A stretch of DNA of 38,451 nucleotides. Origin: an uncultured Dorea sp. Its GTDB lineage: Bacteria; Bacillota; Clostridia; Lachnospirales; Lachnospiraceae. The DNA is taken from assembly GCA_948602995.1 (NCBI GenBank), contig CAPEBR010000036.1, forward strand, positions 1 through 38,451, given 5' to 3'. The notes below the pieces were generated by a model. The model was not told where the DNA came from. It did no database searches and saw only the letters and a program-made list of their open reading frames with translations. This document shows, one piece after another, positions 25,812 through 33,522 of the stretch (its first letter is position 1; each line of letters opens with the position of its first letter). Made by a program: the position numbers and the translations under genes.

Positions 25812-26645
25812 TTACATATTGGTACGGAAGAAAGTTTCCAGTTTGTCAAAAGGAATCTTATCCAGCTTATCATACAGGTCTACATGGTTTGTGTCCGGGA
25901 TTACAAGAAGTTCCTTCGGCTCTGCCGCCTGCGCATAAGCATCCTCGCTGAAATACCGAGAATGTGCGTTCTCGCCGATCACAAACAAAATCGGTCGTGG
26001 CGAAATCCGGTCAATTTGGGAGAGCAGAGGAAAATTCATAAACGACATACAGCTTGTAAGGGTAAACTGCGTCGTGGAATTTGGATGATAGCCTCTCGGT
26101 GTTGCATAAAACTCTCCAAATTCTCTGCCAACCGGATCAGTATTTTCATCAAAGCCAATCGGCGCTCCCCGTCCGGCCAGCATCGGCTCATTGCCTTCAA
26201 AGTCGGAATATCTCGCCTCTGCAAGAGCCGCTAATGTTGCATCCCAAGCCTCTCTTGTCATGGAATCGCCAAAGCCCTGAGACATATTACGGGAAATATC
26301 ATACATACTTACCGTAGCAACCGCCTTAATGCGCACATCCACCTGTGCCGCACTCAAAGCAAATCCGCCGCTGCCGCAAATGCCGATGGCGCCGATTTTT
26401 TCTCTGTCAACAAACGGACGTGTACCCACGAAGTCTACGGCAGCACTGAAATCTTCCACGAAGAAGTCCGGCGAAGAAATACGTCTTGGCATACCGCCGC
26501 TGTATCCATTGAAAGACGGATCAAATGCCAGCGCCACAAATCCGCGCTTTGCCAGTTCCTGTGCATAAATGCCGGAGCCTTGTTCTTTCACACCGCCATA
26601 AGGAGGGCCAATGATAACAGCCGCGTGCTTTTCCTCCATGTTCAT
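25812..26645 (-). CDS. Alpha/beta hydrolase, apparently N-terminally shortened
   Basis: The core is a dienelactone hydrolase-like fold: IIGPPYGGVKEQGSGIYAQELA (oxyanion region), nucleophile elbow GAIGICGSGG with Cys-Gly rather than the common Ser position to be checked, and PDTNHVDLYD with the catalytic His. Relatives usually have about 35-40 residues before PPYGGVKEQ (family knowledge), here replaced by MNMEEKHAAVI. The preceding AAAGGA suits the second ATG (26639) better. Either a deletion removed the 5' end and an internal Met now serves, or this is a short variant. It begins 12 nt after the flavodoxin stop. Confidence 0.75.
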   Translation of the reverse strand: MNMEEKHAAVIIGPPYGGVKEQGSGIYAQELAKRGFVALAFDPSFNGYSGGMPRRISSPDFFVEDFSAAVDFVGTRPFVDREKIGAIGICGSGGFALSAAQVDVRIKAVATVSMYDISRNMSQGFGDSMTREAWDATLAALAEARYSDFEGNEPMLAGRGAPIGFDENTDPVGREFGEFYATPRGYHPNSTTQFTLTSCMSFMNFPLLSQIDRISPRPILFVIGENAHSRYFSEDAYAQAAEPKELLVIPDTNHVDLYDKLDKIPFDKLETFFRTNM

Positions 26646-26657
26646 ATCCTTTGTTTA

Positions 26658-27161
26658 CTATTTTTCTTTCAGCCATTTTTTAATTTCCGGCTCTGAATAC
26701 TGGATGCTTCCACCGCGAAGCGCCAAACCTTTCTTTACCTCTGCCGCCTCGCATAACCGCTTAATATCCGATTCGCTGCTCCCCATCCCGCTGCCCTCAT
26801 GGGTACAAAATGGGAAAATAGTCTTTCCGTTAAAATCGAAATGCTCCAAAAATGTAAATACGGCCATCGGCATAGTTCCCCAATAGTTGGGATAGCCCAA
26901 ATATACCGTATCGTATGCGTCTAAACTTTCTGGATAGGCTTTCAGCTCCGGTCTTGCGTTACGCCGCTGGTCAGCCTGCGCGATACATTCGTTGTAGTCC
27001 TTTGAATATTCCTGCACAGGCTGCATCTTAAAAGTTTCCGCCCCTGTCAGTTTCTGAAGGATATTCGCCACAACTTCCGTGTTGCCAACAGCCAGCTTTT
27101 TAATTGTACCGCTCACATAGTTCTCGCCTTTGCGTGAGAAATATACAATGATTGCCGCCAT
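26658..27161 (-). CDS. Flavodoxin (first gene of the LysR-facing run)
   Basis: This 167-residue flavodoxin_4 protein has IIVYFSRKGENY and AVGNTEVVANIL as the FMN loop, GYPNYWGTMPMAVFTFLE, and PFCTHEGSGMGSSESDI. It is intact and preceded by GGAG. It is the promoter-proximal gene opposite lysR, 119 nt away, with a TATAAT -10 (27192-27197 on the minus strand) and poor -35, typical of an activator-dependent promoter. It likely provides the main reductase or electron carrier of the cassette. Confidence 0.9.
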   Translation of the reverse strand: MAAIIVYFSRKGENYVSGTIKKLAVGNTEVVANILQKLTGAETFKMQPVQEYSKDYNECIAQADQRRNARPELKAYPESLDAYDTVYLGYPNYWGTMPMAVFTFLEHFDFNGKTIFPFCTHEGSGMGSSESDIKRLCEAAEVKKGLALRGGSIQYSEPEIKKWLKEK

Positions 27162-27191
27162 ATATCAAACTCCTTTCCTTGTTTCTGCTCT

Positions 27192-27263
27192 CATTATAGC
27201 CTTGAAAGTCTTGACAGAGAATCTCCGATTTGTTATCATCGTATCTACTAAAAGTAAATACGA
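27192..27263. promoter_or_regulatory. Divergent lysR/flavodoxin control region with LysR-type palindrome
   Basis: For lysR, TTGACA (27210-27215) and TATCAT (27233-27238) have a 17-nt spacer. For the flavodoxin operon a TATAAT -10 lies at 27192-27197 with no good -35. A perfect 7-bp inverted repeat ATCGTAT/ATACGAT (27237-27243 and 27257-27263, 13-nt spacer) overlaps the lysR -10 and start point and sits about 40-65 nt from the operon -10. This matches LysR autorepression with divergent activation. Confidence 0.7.
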
Positions 27264-27280
27264 TGCAGGAGGTTGATTCC

Positions 27281-28162
27281 ATGTTCAATCATAATTTAAC
27301 GGCTTTTGTATCTGCCATAGACTCCGGCAGTTTCACAAAAGCAGCAGATAAATTGTTTGTAACTCCGACTGCGGTTATGAAACAAATCAATTCTTTAGAA
27401 TCCCATCTGGGCCTAAAGCTGATAGAAAGAACAAGTCAGGGGGTTCGCCTGACACCGGCAGGAGAAGTGATTTATAGGGATGCAAAATTTCTGTTTGACT
27501 TCTCAAAACGCTCCATTGGAAACGCGAAACATGCGGCAAATGTACATGACAAAACATTCCGCGTTGGAACCTCCTTACTGTACCCGGCGAAAGCGTTTAT
27601 GGACTTATGGTACAAAGTCAGCAGTCAGTTTCCCGATTACAAACTGCATTTAGTTCCTTTTGAAGATAACCATGAAGGTATCCTCTCCGAAATTGAACAA
27701 TTAGGGGAAAAATTTGATTTTCTGCTGGGAGTCTGCGATTCCAAACAATGGCTCAACCGATGTAATATGCTGCCGCTGGGACGATACAGAAAAATGTGCG
27801 CCGTTTCCCGCGAACACCCACTGGCAGCAAAAAAATATCTGGAGCTTTCAGATTTATATGGAGAAACCTTGATGATGGTAAAAGAAGGCGATTCGGAAAT
27901 GAATGATATAATACGAAGTGACCTGCGAAAGAATCATCCAGACATTCGGATTGAAGATACCACGCAGTTTTATGATATGGCTGTATTTAACCGCTGTATC
28001 GAAACTGGGAATGTTCTGCTAATACTGGAATGTTGGCAGGATGTTCACCCGGCACTTGTCAGCATCCTGGTGAAATGGGAATACAGTTCTCCTTATGGGC
28101 TTTTGTATGCCATGAATCCGCCGGATGATGTAATGAAACTTGTAAATGCAGTAAAAGTCTAA
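27281..28162 (+). CDS. LysR family transcriptional regulator
   Basis: From the ATG at 27281 (CAGGAGG 8 nt upstream) it encodes 293 residues. The N-terminal winged helix is clear: FVSAIDSGSFTKAADKLFVT, and then AVMKQINSLESHLGLKLIERT. The rest is a periplasmic-binding-like effector domain with the usual VGTSLLYPAK start. It probably senses an electrophile, quinone or redox signal and activates the divergent flavodoxin operon, an inference from gene order and the palindrome. The length is typical. The stop is followed in the same frame by another open stretch. Confidence 0.92.
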   Translation: MFNHNLTAFVSAIDSGSFTKAADKLFVTPTAVMKQINSLESHLGLKLIERTSQGVRLTPAGEVIYRDAKFLFDFSKRSIGNAKHAANVHDKTFRVGTSLLYPAKAFMDLWYKVSSQFPDYKLHLVPFEDNHEGILSEIEQLGEKFDFLLGVCDSKQWLNRCNMLPLGRYRKMCAVSREHPLAAKKYLELSDLYGETLMMVKEGDSEMNDIIRSDLRKNHPDIRIEDTTQFYDMAVFNRCIETGNVLLILECWQDVHPALVSILVKWEYSSPYGLLYAMNPPDDVMKLVNAVKV

Positions 28163-28177
28163 TTAGAGCTTGAAAAT

Positions 28178-28483
28178 ATGGCCGACCTTTACGGGGGAAG
28201 CTCCGATTTCCTGCTTGGCCGCTGCGAATCCCATATCCAGGATTCCAGTCTGCCCATCTCCCTGCAGTCATTGCCAGCGCTTCATGGCAGGCCGGTATGG
28301 TCTGCCACATATGGATGGCTGCTGGTGAATGCTGCCGACAGGCTTCTGGCCTTTCCTGACGGCCATACCCTGCCTTTTGTGGACATAGCCAGTAAATTAT
28401 TTATCTCTGCCCCTCCCCTTTCTGAAGCAGAACCGCCGAACGGGCTGCCAAATATTCAGTTTTTATGTTCAGAAGTACAATAA
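28178..28483 (+). CDS. Hypothetical ORF after lysR, possibly a fragment
   Basis: This 101-residue open frame follows the lysR stop in the same frame. It contains LPALHGRPVWSATYGWLLV and ADRLLAFPDGHTLPFVD, which look protein-like, but there is no good ribosome binding site and the codon usage differs (GC-rich) from the AT-rich DNA that follows. I recognise no family. It could be the 3' part of a gene cut at about 28165. The overlapping minus-strand frame (28059-28310) is considered a shadow. Confidence 0.3.
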   Translation: MADLYGGSSDFLLGRCESHIQDSSLPISLQSLPALHGRPVWSATYGWLLVNAADRLLAFPDGHTLPFVDIASKLFISAPPLSEAEPPNGLPNIQFLCSEVQ

Positions 28484-29611
28484 GGAGAAAATAATTGTCA
28501 AATTTCCGCTACATTCCCCCTTTCCATAATTTTTCAAATCAGCGCTTCCAAATACTGGCAATATATCCCATCCAGCAAATATCCTATTCTTTTAATATTT
28601 TTACTGAACTAATGGATATTATGCCGCCATAAGCAACAATAACAACAGGCAAGCCTTCATTGATATGTAGATCCAAATTGTTCCTGACAATATTGGTTGC
28701 AAAATTCCTTCCATAAAAAAGGAAAAACCTTTCAGATACTATTTACTTCTTCCAGTTCTCCTAGAATAAGTATAGTTAAAACAGCTGTTTTTTTCTGCCA
28801 CAAGAGCTCCCATATATTCCGGCTATTGTCTGCGTTCGTTACATGACACATTTTAAAGTATTAATGTTGAAGAATTGTCAATGAAATTTTGGAGAATTAT
28901 TAAAACATATATTTTAGAAAAAGACCTGACAAAATGGCACTTTTCAATAAGATTATCTATTTTTGATGGATTTCTTCTTCTGCCAGAAAGCTTGATGCTG
29001 ATGTCCGCACATCATCTGCTCCACTTAATACCAACTGAATAATAAGTGTCTATGGCAATTCAGCACAATCTGGAAAGGCTTCATAATGACCATAAATACC
29101 GCCATGGGATATCCACACCATAAACGAAACATGCACTATACTTTATCAGCAATAGATTGCTGACAACCGTAACAACCACGATGGAAGGCTGTATCAAAAG
29201 GCTGGAAGCCCCAGATTCCATACTCATTCTGAAATTGACGGTACTTCACCGAAAACTCTTCGGATGACTCAAATAAGCCACGCAATCAAGAAACTGACAA
29301 ACTGCCTAAGAAAAAATCAGCAAATCTAGAAGGGGAGCGGACATCTAATGAATACATTCGTCGATTGTAGAACAATACCAGTCCACCAGTTTTTAACATA
29401 TGTTATCTATTAGTTCCTTTCTGAAAATTTGATATACACCAAACATTATATCAGCGGCTTATTTTCCCCTTGAGTACTCTTTATACATCAACTGACAAAA
29501 ACTTTCCAACTCTATACAAATCCAATAGACCTATACCTATGGGAAAATCCTTGAAAACCTGCCATCTAAGTGTTAATATATTATTGCAAATCAGTTTAAG
29601 GAGAAATAGTT
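28484..29611. other. 1.1-kb AT-rich stretch without a convincing gene
   Basis: No ORF longer than about 60 codons with a ribosome binding site is present. Possible coding relics are a minus-strand open stretch at about 28587-28700 (contains LHINEGLPVVIVAYGG), one at 29136-29285 (contains EYGIWGFQPFDTAFHRGCYG, ending in a stop), and a 53-codon plus-strand frame at 28881-29042 with no ribosome binding site. A palindrome AAAACAGCTGTTTT lies at about 28784. These suggest degraded genes, not regulatory DNA. Confidence 0.4.
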
Positions 29612-30001
29612 ATGGGATATATTCAACATAAATCAGAAGAATCTCTTGAAGATTATTTAGAAACCATTTTGATATTAAGCAAACGCTTACCTGCCGTGCG
29701 GTCTATAGATGTGGCAAATGAACTTAACTTTTCAAAACCAAGTGTAAGTATTGCAGTGAAAAACCTCAAAAACCGAAATTATATCACTGTATCAAGCGAT
29801 GGATATATCAGTTTGACCGAAACTGGAAAAGAAATTGCAGAAAAAGTTTATGAATGCCACAATCTGTTGACAGACTGGCTCATTCATTTGGGCGTAACCC
29901 CTGAAATTGCCGCTGCCGATGCATGTAAAATGGAGCATGACATCAGCCCTCAAAGTTATGAGGCTATGAAAAAATGCATCCTGTCACTATTAAAACAATA
30001 A
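29612..30001 (+). CDS. DtxR/MntR family metal-dependent regulator
   Basis: The 129-residue protein has an N-terminal winged helix (EDYLETILILSKRLP, VANELNFSKPSVSIAVKNL) and a C-terminal metal-binding/dimerisation helix pair, without the SH3 domain of long forms. The sequence DACKMEHDIS places Cys, Glu and His in the C-x-x-E-H pattern of iron-type DtxR; MntR has Glu in the Cys position. This favours ferrous iron as effector, by inference. AAGGAG lies 8 nt upstream. It looks intact and is the best candidate regulator for the RGTTAG-N6-CTAACY palindromes to its right. Confidence 0.88.
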   Translation: MGYIQHKSEESLEDYLETILILSKRLPAVRSIDVANELNFSKPSVSIAVKNLKNRNYITVSSDGYISLTETGKEIAEKVYECHNLLTDWLIHLGVTPEIAAADACKMEHDISPQSYEAMKKCILSLLKQ

Positions 30002-30115
30002 AAAGGCGTTAAGTCCCAGAAAACCCCTGCCGTTTTCACGATATTACGCAGGGATGCCTGTATTTTCAAGTGGATAAATGGAAAATTTCCTTAAGCTAAA
30101 AATATGTTAAACGCC

Positions 30116-30685
30116 TTAAGCTGTTTCTATTTCTGCCTGATATCCCATTGATGCCAATTTTCTAAAAAAGTATTGCTCTAAGCCTGCCCCGCCTCCTTTT
30201 CCAGTAAAATTGATAAATAACCTCCCGCCATAGGAAACAATGCCGCAATTACAAGTAGAATTCCTTCTTGGTGTCAACATAAAATCCATCCTCTGAATAT
30301 GCTGCCTGATTTCTTCTAAGCAGACAGCTTCTCCTAAATTTGAAATACTCAGACACGAATTCCGCTCACCATAAAAGTGATAAACCGCCTGCACAATAAT
30401 ATCCTTTATCCATAAAGGCAGAATACGGAACAAAATCCAGTTTTGGGATCGAACATTTGCTGCAATCATCGCCGAAAGATATTGTTGTGTCGTTTGCTCT
30501 TCCAACTGTTCTGCAATCTGGCACACAAGTGATTCGAAAGGAATTTCTGCAGCAGTCTGTGTGATACATGGAAGCGCATACAGCGAAAAATTACGCAGTG
30601 TCTTACTTGAAAACCGTTTCCGCAAATCAACAGGAACCATAATCTGAATCGGCTTACACTCTTTCTCTCTGGCAACAGATTCCTG
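30116..30685 (-). pseudogene. Alcohol acetyltransferase/condensation-like protein, C-terminal fragment
   Basis: The frame reads REKECKPIQIMVPVDLRKRF, then SKTLRNFSLYALPCI, and continues to a C-terminal domain ending in GYQAEIETA. This is the second half of the AATase/condensation-domain superfamily proteins common in Lachnospiraceae, usually about 420 residues. The conserved frame begins about 30685 and an upstream TAA blocks it. Sequence from 30690 to 30830 in another frame (SAEETADDYITYARG) may be part of the same gene before a second deletion. The HHxxxDG active-site region is missing, so it is inactive. Confidence 0.65.
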
Positions 30686-30824
30686 TCGTTATATGAATCA
30701 AGGAACTGGAAGAAATCGGCGGCGGCAGCCTGTACACTTTTCTGTGACTAGCGGAAACTGCATGTCCCCTGGCATAAGTGATATAATCATCTGCAGTTTC
30801 CTCCGCACTGTTCTGCTCCAATGC

Positions 30825-31034
30825 TTACCCTGCCAGTCCCACGCCCAGCCACGGCAGGTAAAAAGACATATCCTCTTCCCCCGCCAGCATACCGATAATA
30901 ACCTGTTCCGCCGCAAAATAGGGCAGCATACCCAACACCACAGCAACCAGTGCGCTTATGACCGCACCAATCAGGCGGCCTTGTTCGTCTTTTCCCCAGC
31001 CCCAGATGCGGAGCAGCGGATTTGTTTTACGCAT
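30825..31034 (-). pseudogene. ABC exporter (ATP-binding/permease) N-terminal fragment
   Basis: MRKTNPLLRIWGWGKDEQGR is the usual N-terminus of heterodimeric ABC exporters of the YbtP/IrtA-like group in this lineage (recalled, not searched). It is followed by two hydrophobic helices. After GVGLAG a TAA ends the frame at 69 residues, where about 580 are expected. The rest of the gene is gone and the next DNA belongs to the acyltransferase fragment. AAGGAGG precedes the ATG. An inverted repeat and one of the three shared palindromes lie upstream, and a TetR gene is adjacent. Confidence 0.75.
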
Positions 31035-31061
31035 ATCAATTCCTCCTTATTTTGTTTTTGA

Positions 31062-31093
31062 CAATAGAAAATTTACACTTTAATTTTCTATTG
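31062..31093. promoter_or_regulatory. 12-bp inverted repeat before the ABC gene
   Basis: CAATAGAAAATT (31062-31073) and AATTTTCTATTG (31082-31093) form a perfect repeat with an 8-nt spacer. It lies 28-60 nt before the ABC start codon. It may be the operator of the adjacent TetR regulator or a leader hairpin. Confidence 0.55.
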
Positions 31094-31096
31094 CAT

Positions 31097-31114
31097 GGTT
31101 AGTTTTTGCTAACC
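31097..31114. promoter_or_regulatory. GGTTAG-N6-CTAACC palindrome, copy A
   Basis: A perfect 6-bp inverted repeat GGTTAG/CTAACC with 6-nt spacer TTTTTG, about 65-80 nt upstream of the ABC exporter start. The same motif occurs at 33412 and 33505, pointing to a shared regulator. Confidence 0.65.
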
Positions 31115-31187
31115 TATTGATTTATTTTAAGACTGCCTGACTGTTGCCAGTTTTGGCAGCCTTAAGAACAGCTTAATTCTGTGAAGC

Positions 31188-31805
31188 CTATTCCCCGATA
31201 ATTGCCATGAATCCAGCCTGATGGTATTTCCCCATCACTGTAACATACTTTTTAGCGTTTTCCCTATCCATCTTATGACGGACTACTTCAAAAATCCCTT
31301 CAAAATAAGCTGTGGCCATCATATGATATAATTCTGCTGTCAGATCTCCTTCCGGCTCTAAATGGGAACCTGTAACCTCCATCCACTTCCATGTATACTC
31401 TTCTTCCATGGAAACCAGCCGATCCACAAAATCATGGAACTTTGTGCCATGGGAAGCATCCAGCAACAGACGGAACTCATCAAAATGGTCATAAATATAA
31501 TCCACCATACCAAGTATCGCATCGGCCGAATACTGCCCCACTTCCCTGCGCTGGGTCTCACTGTCAAATGCATGGAAAGCCTCCTGGACATTCATGCAGC
31601 GGGACATGAATTCCTCCGAAACCGGCTCCACGATGGCAGCAAACAGACCTCCCTTATCTTTGAACCTTACATAGATGGAATTGGTACTTGTTTCTGCCTC
31701 CGCTGCAATCGTCCGCAGGGATGCGTCCATATATCCTTTCTCAAGGAATTCCTTTTTTGCACATTCCAATATCCGCTCATATACACCTTCTATCTGCTTC
31801 GCCAT
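31188..31805 (-). CDS. TetR/AcrR family transcriptional regulator
   Basis: The 205-residue protein starts at ATG 31805 (GGAGG upstream; the longer frame to 31853 lacks a site). The N-terminal TetR helix-turn-helix is clear: RILECAKKEFLEKGYMDASL and then RTIAAEAETSTNSIYVRFKDKGGLF. The ligand-binding half is all-helical and unassigned. It is followed by the ABC exporter relic in the same direction, and such pairs usually mean repression of the exporter. Upstream is a tandem 13-bp repeat across its own promoter. It appears intact, though its target transporter is not. Confidence 0.9.
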   Translation of the reverse strand: MAKQIEGVYERILECAKKEFLEKGYMDASLRTIAAEAETSTNSIYVRFKDKGGLFAAIVEPVSEEFMSRCMNVQEAFHAFDSETQRREVGQYSADAILGMVDYIYDHFDEFRLLLDASHGTKFHDFVDRLVSMEEEYTWKWMEVTGSHLEPEGDLTAELYHMMATAYFEGIFEVVRHKMDRENAKKYVTVMGKYHQAGFMAIIGE

Positions 31806-31825
31806 CCATTCACCTCCCCTCTTTA

Positions 31826-31851
31826 ATAACAGTGTTTCATAACGGTGTTTC
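31826..31851 (-). promoter_or_regulatory. Tandem 13-bp repeat over the tetR promoter
   Basis: On the minus strand GAAACACCGTTAT and GAAACACTGTTAT are directly adjacent. Each contains a near-perfect 9-bp palindrome (AACACTGTT, AACACCGTT). A -35-like TTGAAA and a weak -10 fall in the same segment. This is a plausible TetR autorepression site. Confidence 0.5.
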
Positions 31852-31937
31852 AATTATAATCCAGAAAAACGCCGATGCCAAGAGGGATCGAACAAAAAAA
31901 CTATCTCCATTACTCCTATGAATCAGGTTATCCACAA

Positions 31938-31983
31938 ATAAAAGTAAGCTGTCCTTACTATCGCTGGAACAGCTTACTTTTAT
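31938..31983. terminator. Bidirectional terminator after the flavodoxin gene
   Basis: AAAAGTAAGCTGT (31940-31952) and ACAGCTTACTTTT (31969-31981) form a perfect 13-bp stem with a 16-nt loop, with T-rich ends on both strands. It lies between the flavodoxin stop and tetR and should end the DUF2325-DUF3793-flavodoxin transcript. Confidence 0.8.
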
Positions 31984-32026
31984 ATACTTATTTTAAATTT
32001 TTTAGTTTAGCTTTTCCGCACCCACA

Positions 32027-32452
32027 TCAGTCCGCCAGCGCCAAACCCAGAGCCCTGCATTCAGCCACTGCCCCGTCATCTGGAGCCTCATTGCAAATCA
32101 CCGGGTTCTGCACCAACACAGCCCCATCTGCTTCACAGGTCTCCTGCCAGGTACGCATCCATTCCCCATCTCCCCATCCGTAAGAACCGAATAGACCAAT
32201 CTTCTTGCCGCCCAGTTTCGCCTCACAGGAAGAAAACATAGGTTCAAACTCACCTTCCTCAAGCTGCTCCGAACCCATTGATGGGCAGCCAAAAGCCACT
32301 GCATTAAATTCATCCATCCTGGCCACGTCAAACTCGCTGCACTGCATCAGGAAAACTTCTGCCCCTTTTTCTCTTGCGCCCTCTGCCACAGCAACTGCCA
32401 TTGCCTCCGTATTCCCTGTACCACTCCAGTAAACCACTGCAATCTTACCCAT
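32027..32452 (-). CDS. Short-chain flavodoxin
   Basis: At 141 residues it is a classical clostridial flavodoxin: KIAVVYWSGTGNTEAMA is the FMN phosphate loop (SGTGNT), FGCPSMGSEQLEE and FGSYGWGDGEW are the isoalloxazine loops. It can replace ferredoxin as electron carrier when iron is scarce. The ATG at 32452 has AAAGGA 8 nt upstream; the longer frame is not supported. It is the last gene of an operon with DUF2325 and DUF3793, followed by a strong terminator. An operator-like palindrome precedes the operon, consistent with iron control. Confidence 0.92.
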   Translation of the reverse strand: MGKIAVVYWSGTGNTEAMAVAVAEGAREKGAEVFLMQCSEFDVARMDEFNAVAFGCPSMGSEQLEEGEFEPMFSSCEAKLGGKKIGLFGSYGWGDGEWMRTWQETCEADGAVLVQNPVICNEAPDDGAVAECRALGLALAD

Positions 32453-32535
32453 AAATAATTCCATCCTTTCTTTCGCTCTGCCTGTTTTTTCAAGGCCTCC
32501 CGCTACATGCACATGGTGTCTCTTGTTATTTGTTT

Positions 32536-33123
32536 TTATGATAAGCCCACTATGAGCCTGTCAAACGAATGATATTTTTGGAACGCCTCACAATATAGAC
32601 GGGTGCATTTTTTGTACTGTGCAAATTTGCACTTCGCTGTTTCTACATCCCCATATACTTTCCACATCCCAATACATTTTTCTCCCGCCGCACCATTTTT
32701 TATAAAAGCATCCACATCTTCTGGCGGATAGCCAAGGAATAGCCCTATTTCATGTGGGAATGCCTCCTCGCCATTCAAACGGCGCACCAGTTCAACAATA
32801 CATCTCTCCGTCTGCTTAACAGGATAATCCCGTTCTGACAAAATCCTCTCTGCAGTTCTGTCACTCAGATCCCTTTTCAACCTTCCAGGGCGGTACATAT
32901 AAATGAGCGCCCTCTGCTCTGTAACTCTCAAGGGAACCAAACGTATGCCGCGAGGAACAAGATGCCCATTCAAACTGCGGATCCCCTCTGCCAGCATCTC
33001 ACTGTCCTCTACCGGGCAGCTAAATAGGCTTCCTGTTTTTAGTCCTGCCATCGTCGGTGAACAATGAAGCACAACCGCTTCTTCTGAAATACTTTTCTTT
33101 TCCCTGTTCAAAAAATTATGCAT
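32536..33123 (-). CDS. DUF3793 family protein
   Basis: The product of about 195 residues from ATG 33123 contains VVLHCSPTMAGLKTGSLFSC near the start, the family signature as I recall it, and FPHEIGLFLGYPPEDVDAFI and CKFAQYKKCTRLY towards the end. DUF3793 proteins have no established function; their genes usually sit beside a DUF2325 gene and a flavodoxin and often near ferrous iron transport genes in clostridia. The start overlaps the DUF2325 stop by 8 nt, so the two are coupled. No membrane helices are apparent, so it is probably cytoplasmic. Confidence 0.8.
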   Translation of the reverse strand: MHNFLNREKKSISEEAVVLHCSPTMAGLKTGSLFSCPVEDSEMLAEGIRSLNGHLVPRGIRLVPLRVTEQRALIYMYRPGRLKRDLSDRTAERILSERDYPVKQTERCIVELVRRLNGEEAFPHEIGLFLGYPPEDVDAFIKNGAAGEKCIGMWKVYGDVETAKCKFAQYKKCTRLYCEAFQKYHSFDRLIVGLS

Positions 33124-33394
33124 AAGCCTCCAGTATATGTATGAGCGCACTTGCGCTGCTGCTATGTGAACGCTCCAGAACCGCATTGCTACGTTCTGAT
33201 TCTGTAATTGCGCAGCGCACCATCTTATGGGATGCCGTTGCCGTAAACAGAATCACTAAATCCGGTGTACCAATCTGGCGGCTTAAATCTGACCGCATTT
33301 TCGTAAAAACTTTTGTCTTATGTCTGTATTTTTTGCAGATTTCTTTATACCGGTTTTCCATCCTCTCATGCCCACCTATGATTACAACGCTCAT
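33116..33394 (-). CDS. DUF2325 family protein
   Basis: This 92-residue protein starts MSVVIIGGHERMENRYKEIC and has DLVILFTATASHKMVRCAI, the Rossmann-like DUF2325 features. Family members bind or respond to unknown ligands and are often iron- or redox-regulated. AAAGGAG lies 8 nt before the ATG. It is the first gene of the DUF2325-DUF3793-flavodoxin operon; the palindrome AGTTAG-N6-CTAACT ends only 18 nt before the start codon, where bound repressor would block transcription. Confidence 0.82.
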   Translation of the reverse strand: MSVVIIGGHERMENRYKEICKKYRHKTKVFTKMRSDLSRQIGTPDLVILFTATASHKMVRCAITESERSNAVLERSHSSSASALIHILEAYA

Positions 33395-33411
33395 TCATAT
33401 GCTCCTTTCTA

Positions 33412-33429
33412 AGTTAGTTATTACTAACT
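33412..33429. promoter_or_regulatory. AGTTAG-N6-CTAACT palindrome, copy B
   Basis: A perfect 6-bp inverted repeat with spacer TTATTA directly upstream of the DUF2325 ribosome binding site. It differs from copies A and C by one compensating pair (A/T for G/C at the ends), which keeps the symmetry and supports a protein-binding role. Confidence 0.65.
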
Positions 33430-33504
33430 ATTAGTGTTAAAAAAATATGCTTTTCAGCATTTTACTATCATCCCTGCCTATAGGGACGATTCCCTTAGAA
33501 CAAA

Positions 33505-33522
33505 GGTTAGTTATCGCTAACC
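33505..33522. promoter_or_regulatory. GGTTAG-N6-CTAACC palindrome, copy C
   Basis: Identical half-sites to copy A with spacer TTATCG. It now overlaps the last codons and stop of the NlpC/P60 relic. It therefore probably belonged to a promoter whose gene was replaced when the conjugation DNA was joined here. Confidence 0.6.

Noticed and set aside
30002..30120. AAGGCGTT/AACGCCTT pair flanking the gap after dtxR
   Set aside because: The arms are 8 bp and about 100 nt apart, without a second supporting feature; likely chance or a remnant.
30693..31061. Plus-strand ORF of 122 codons opposite the ABC fragment
   Set aside because: It overlaps a clear ABC N-terminus on the other strand, has no ribosome binding site and no recognisable domain.
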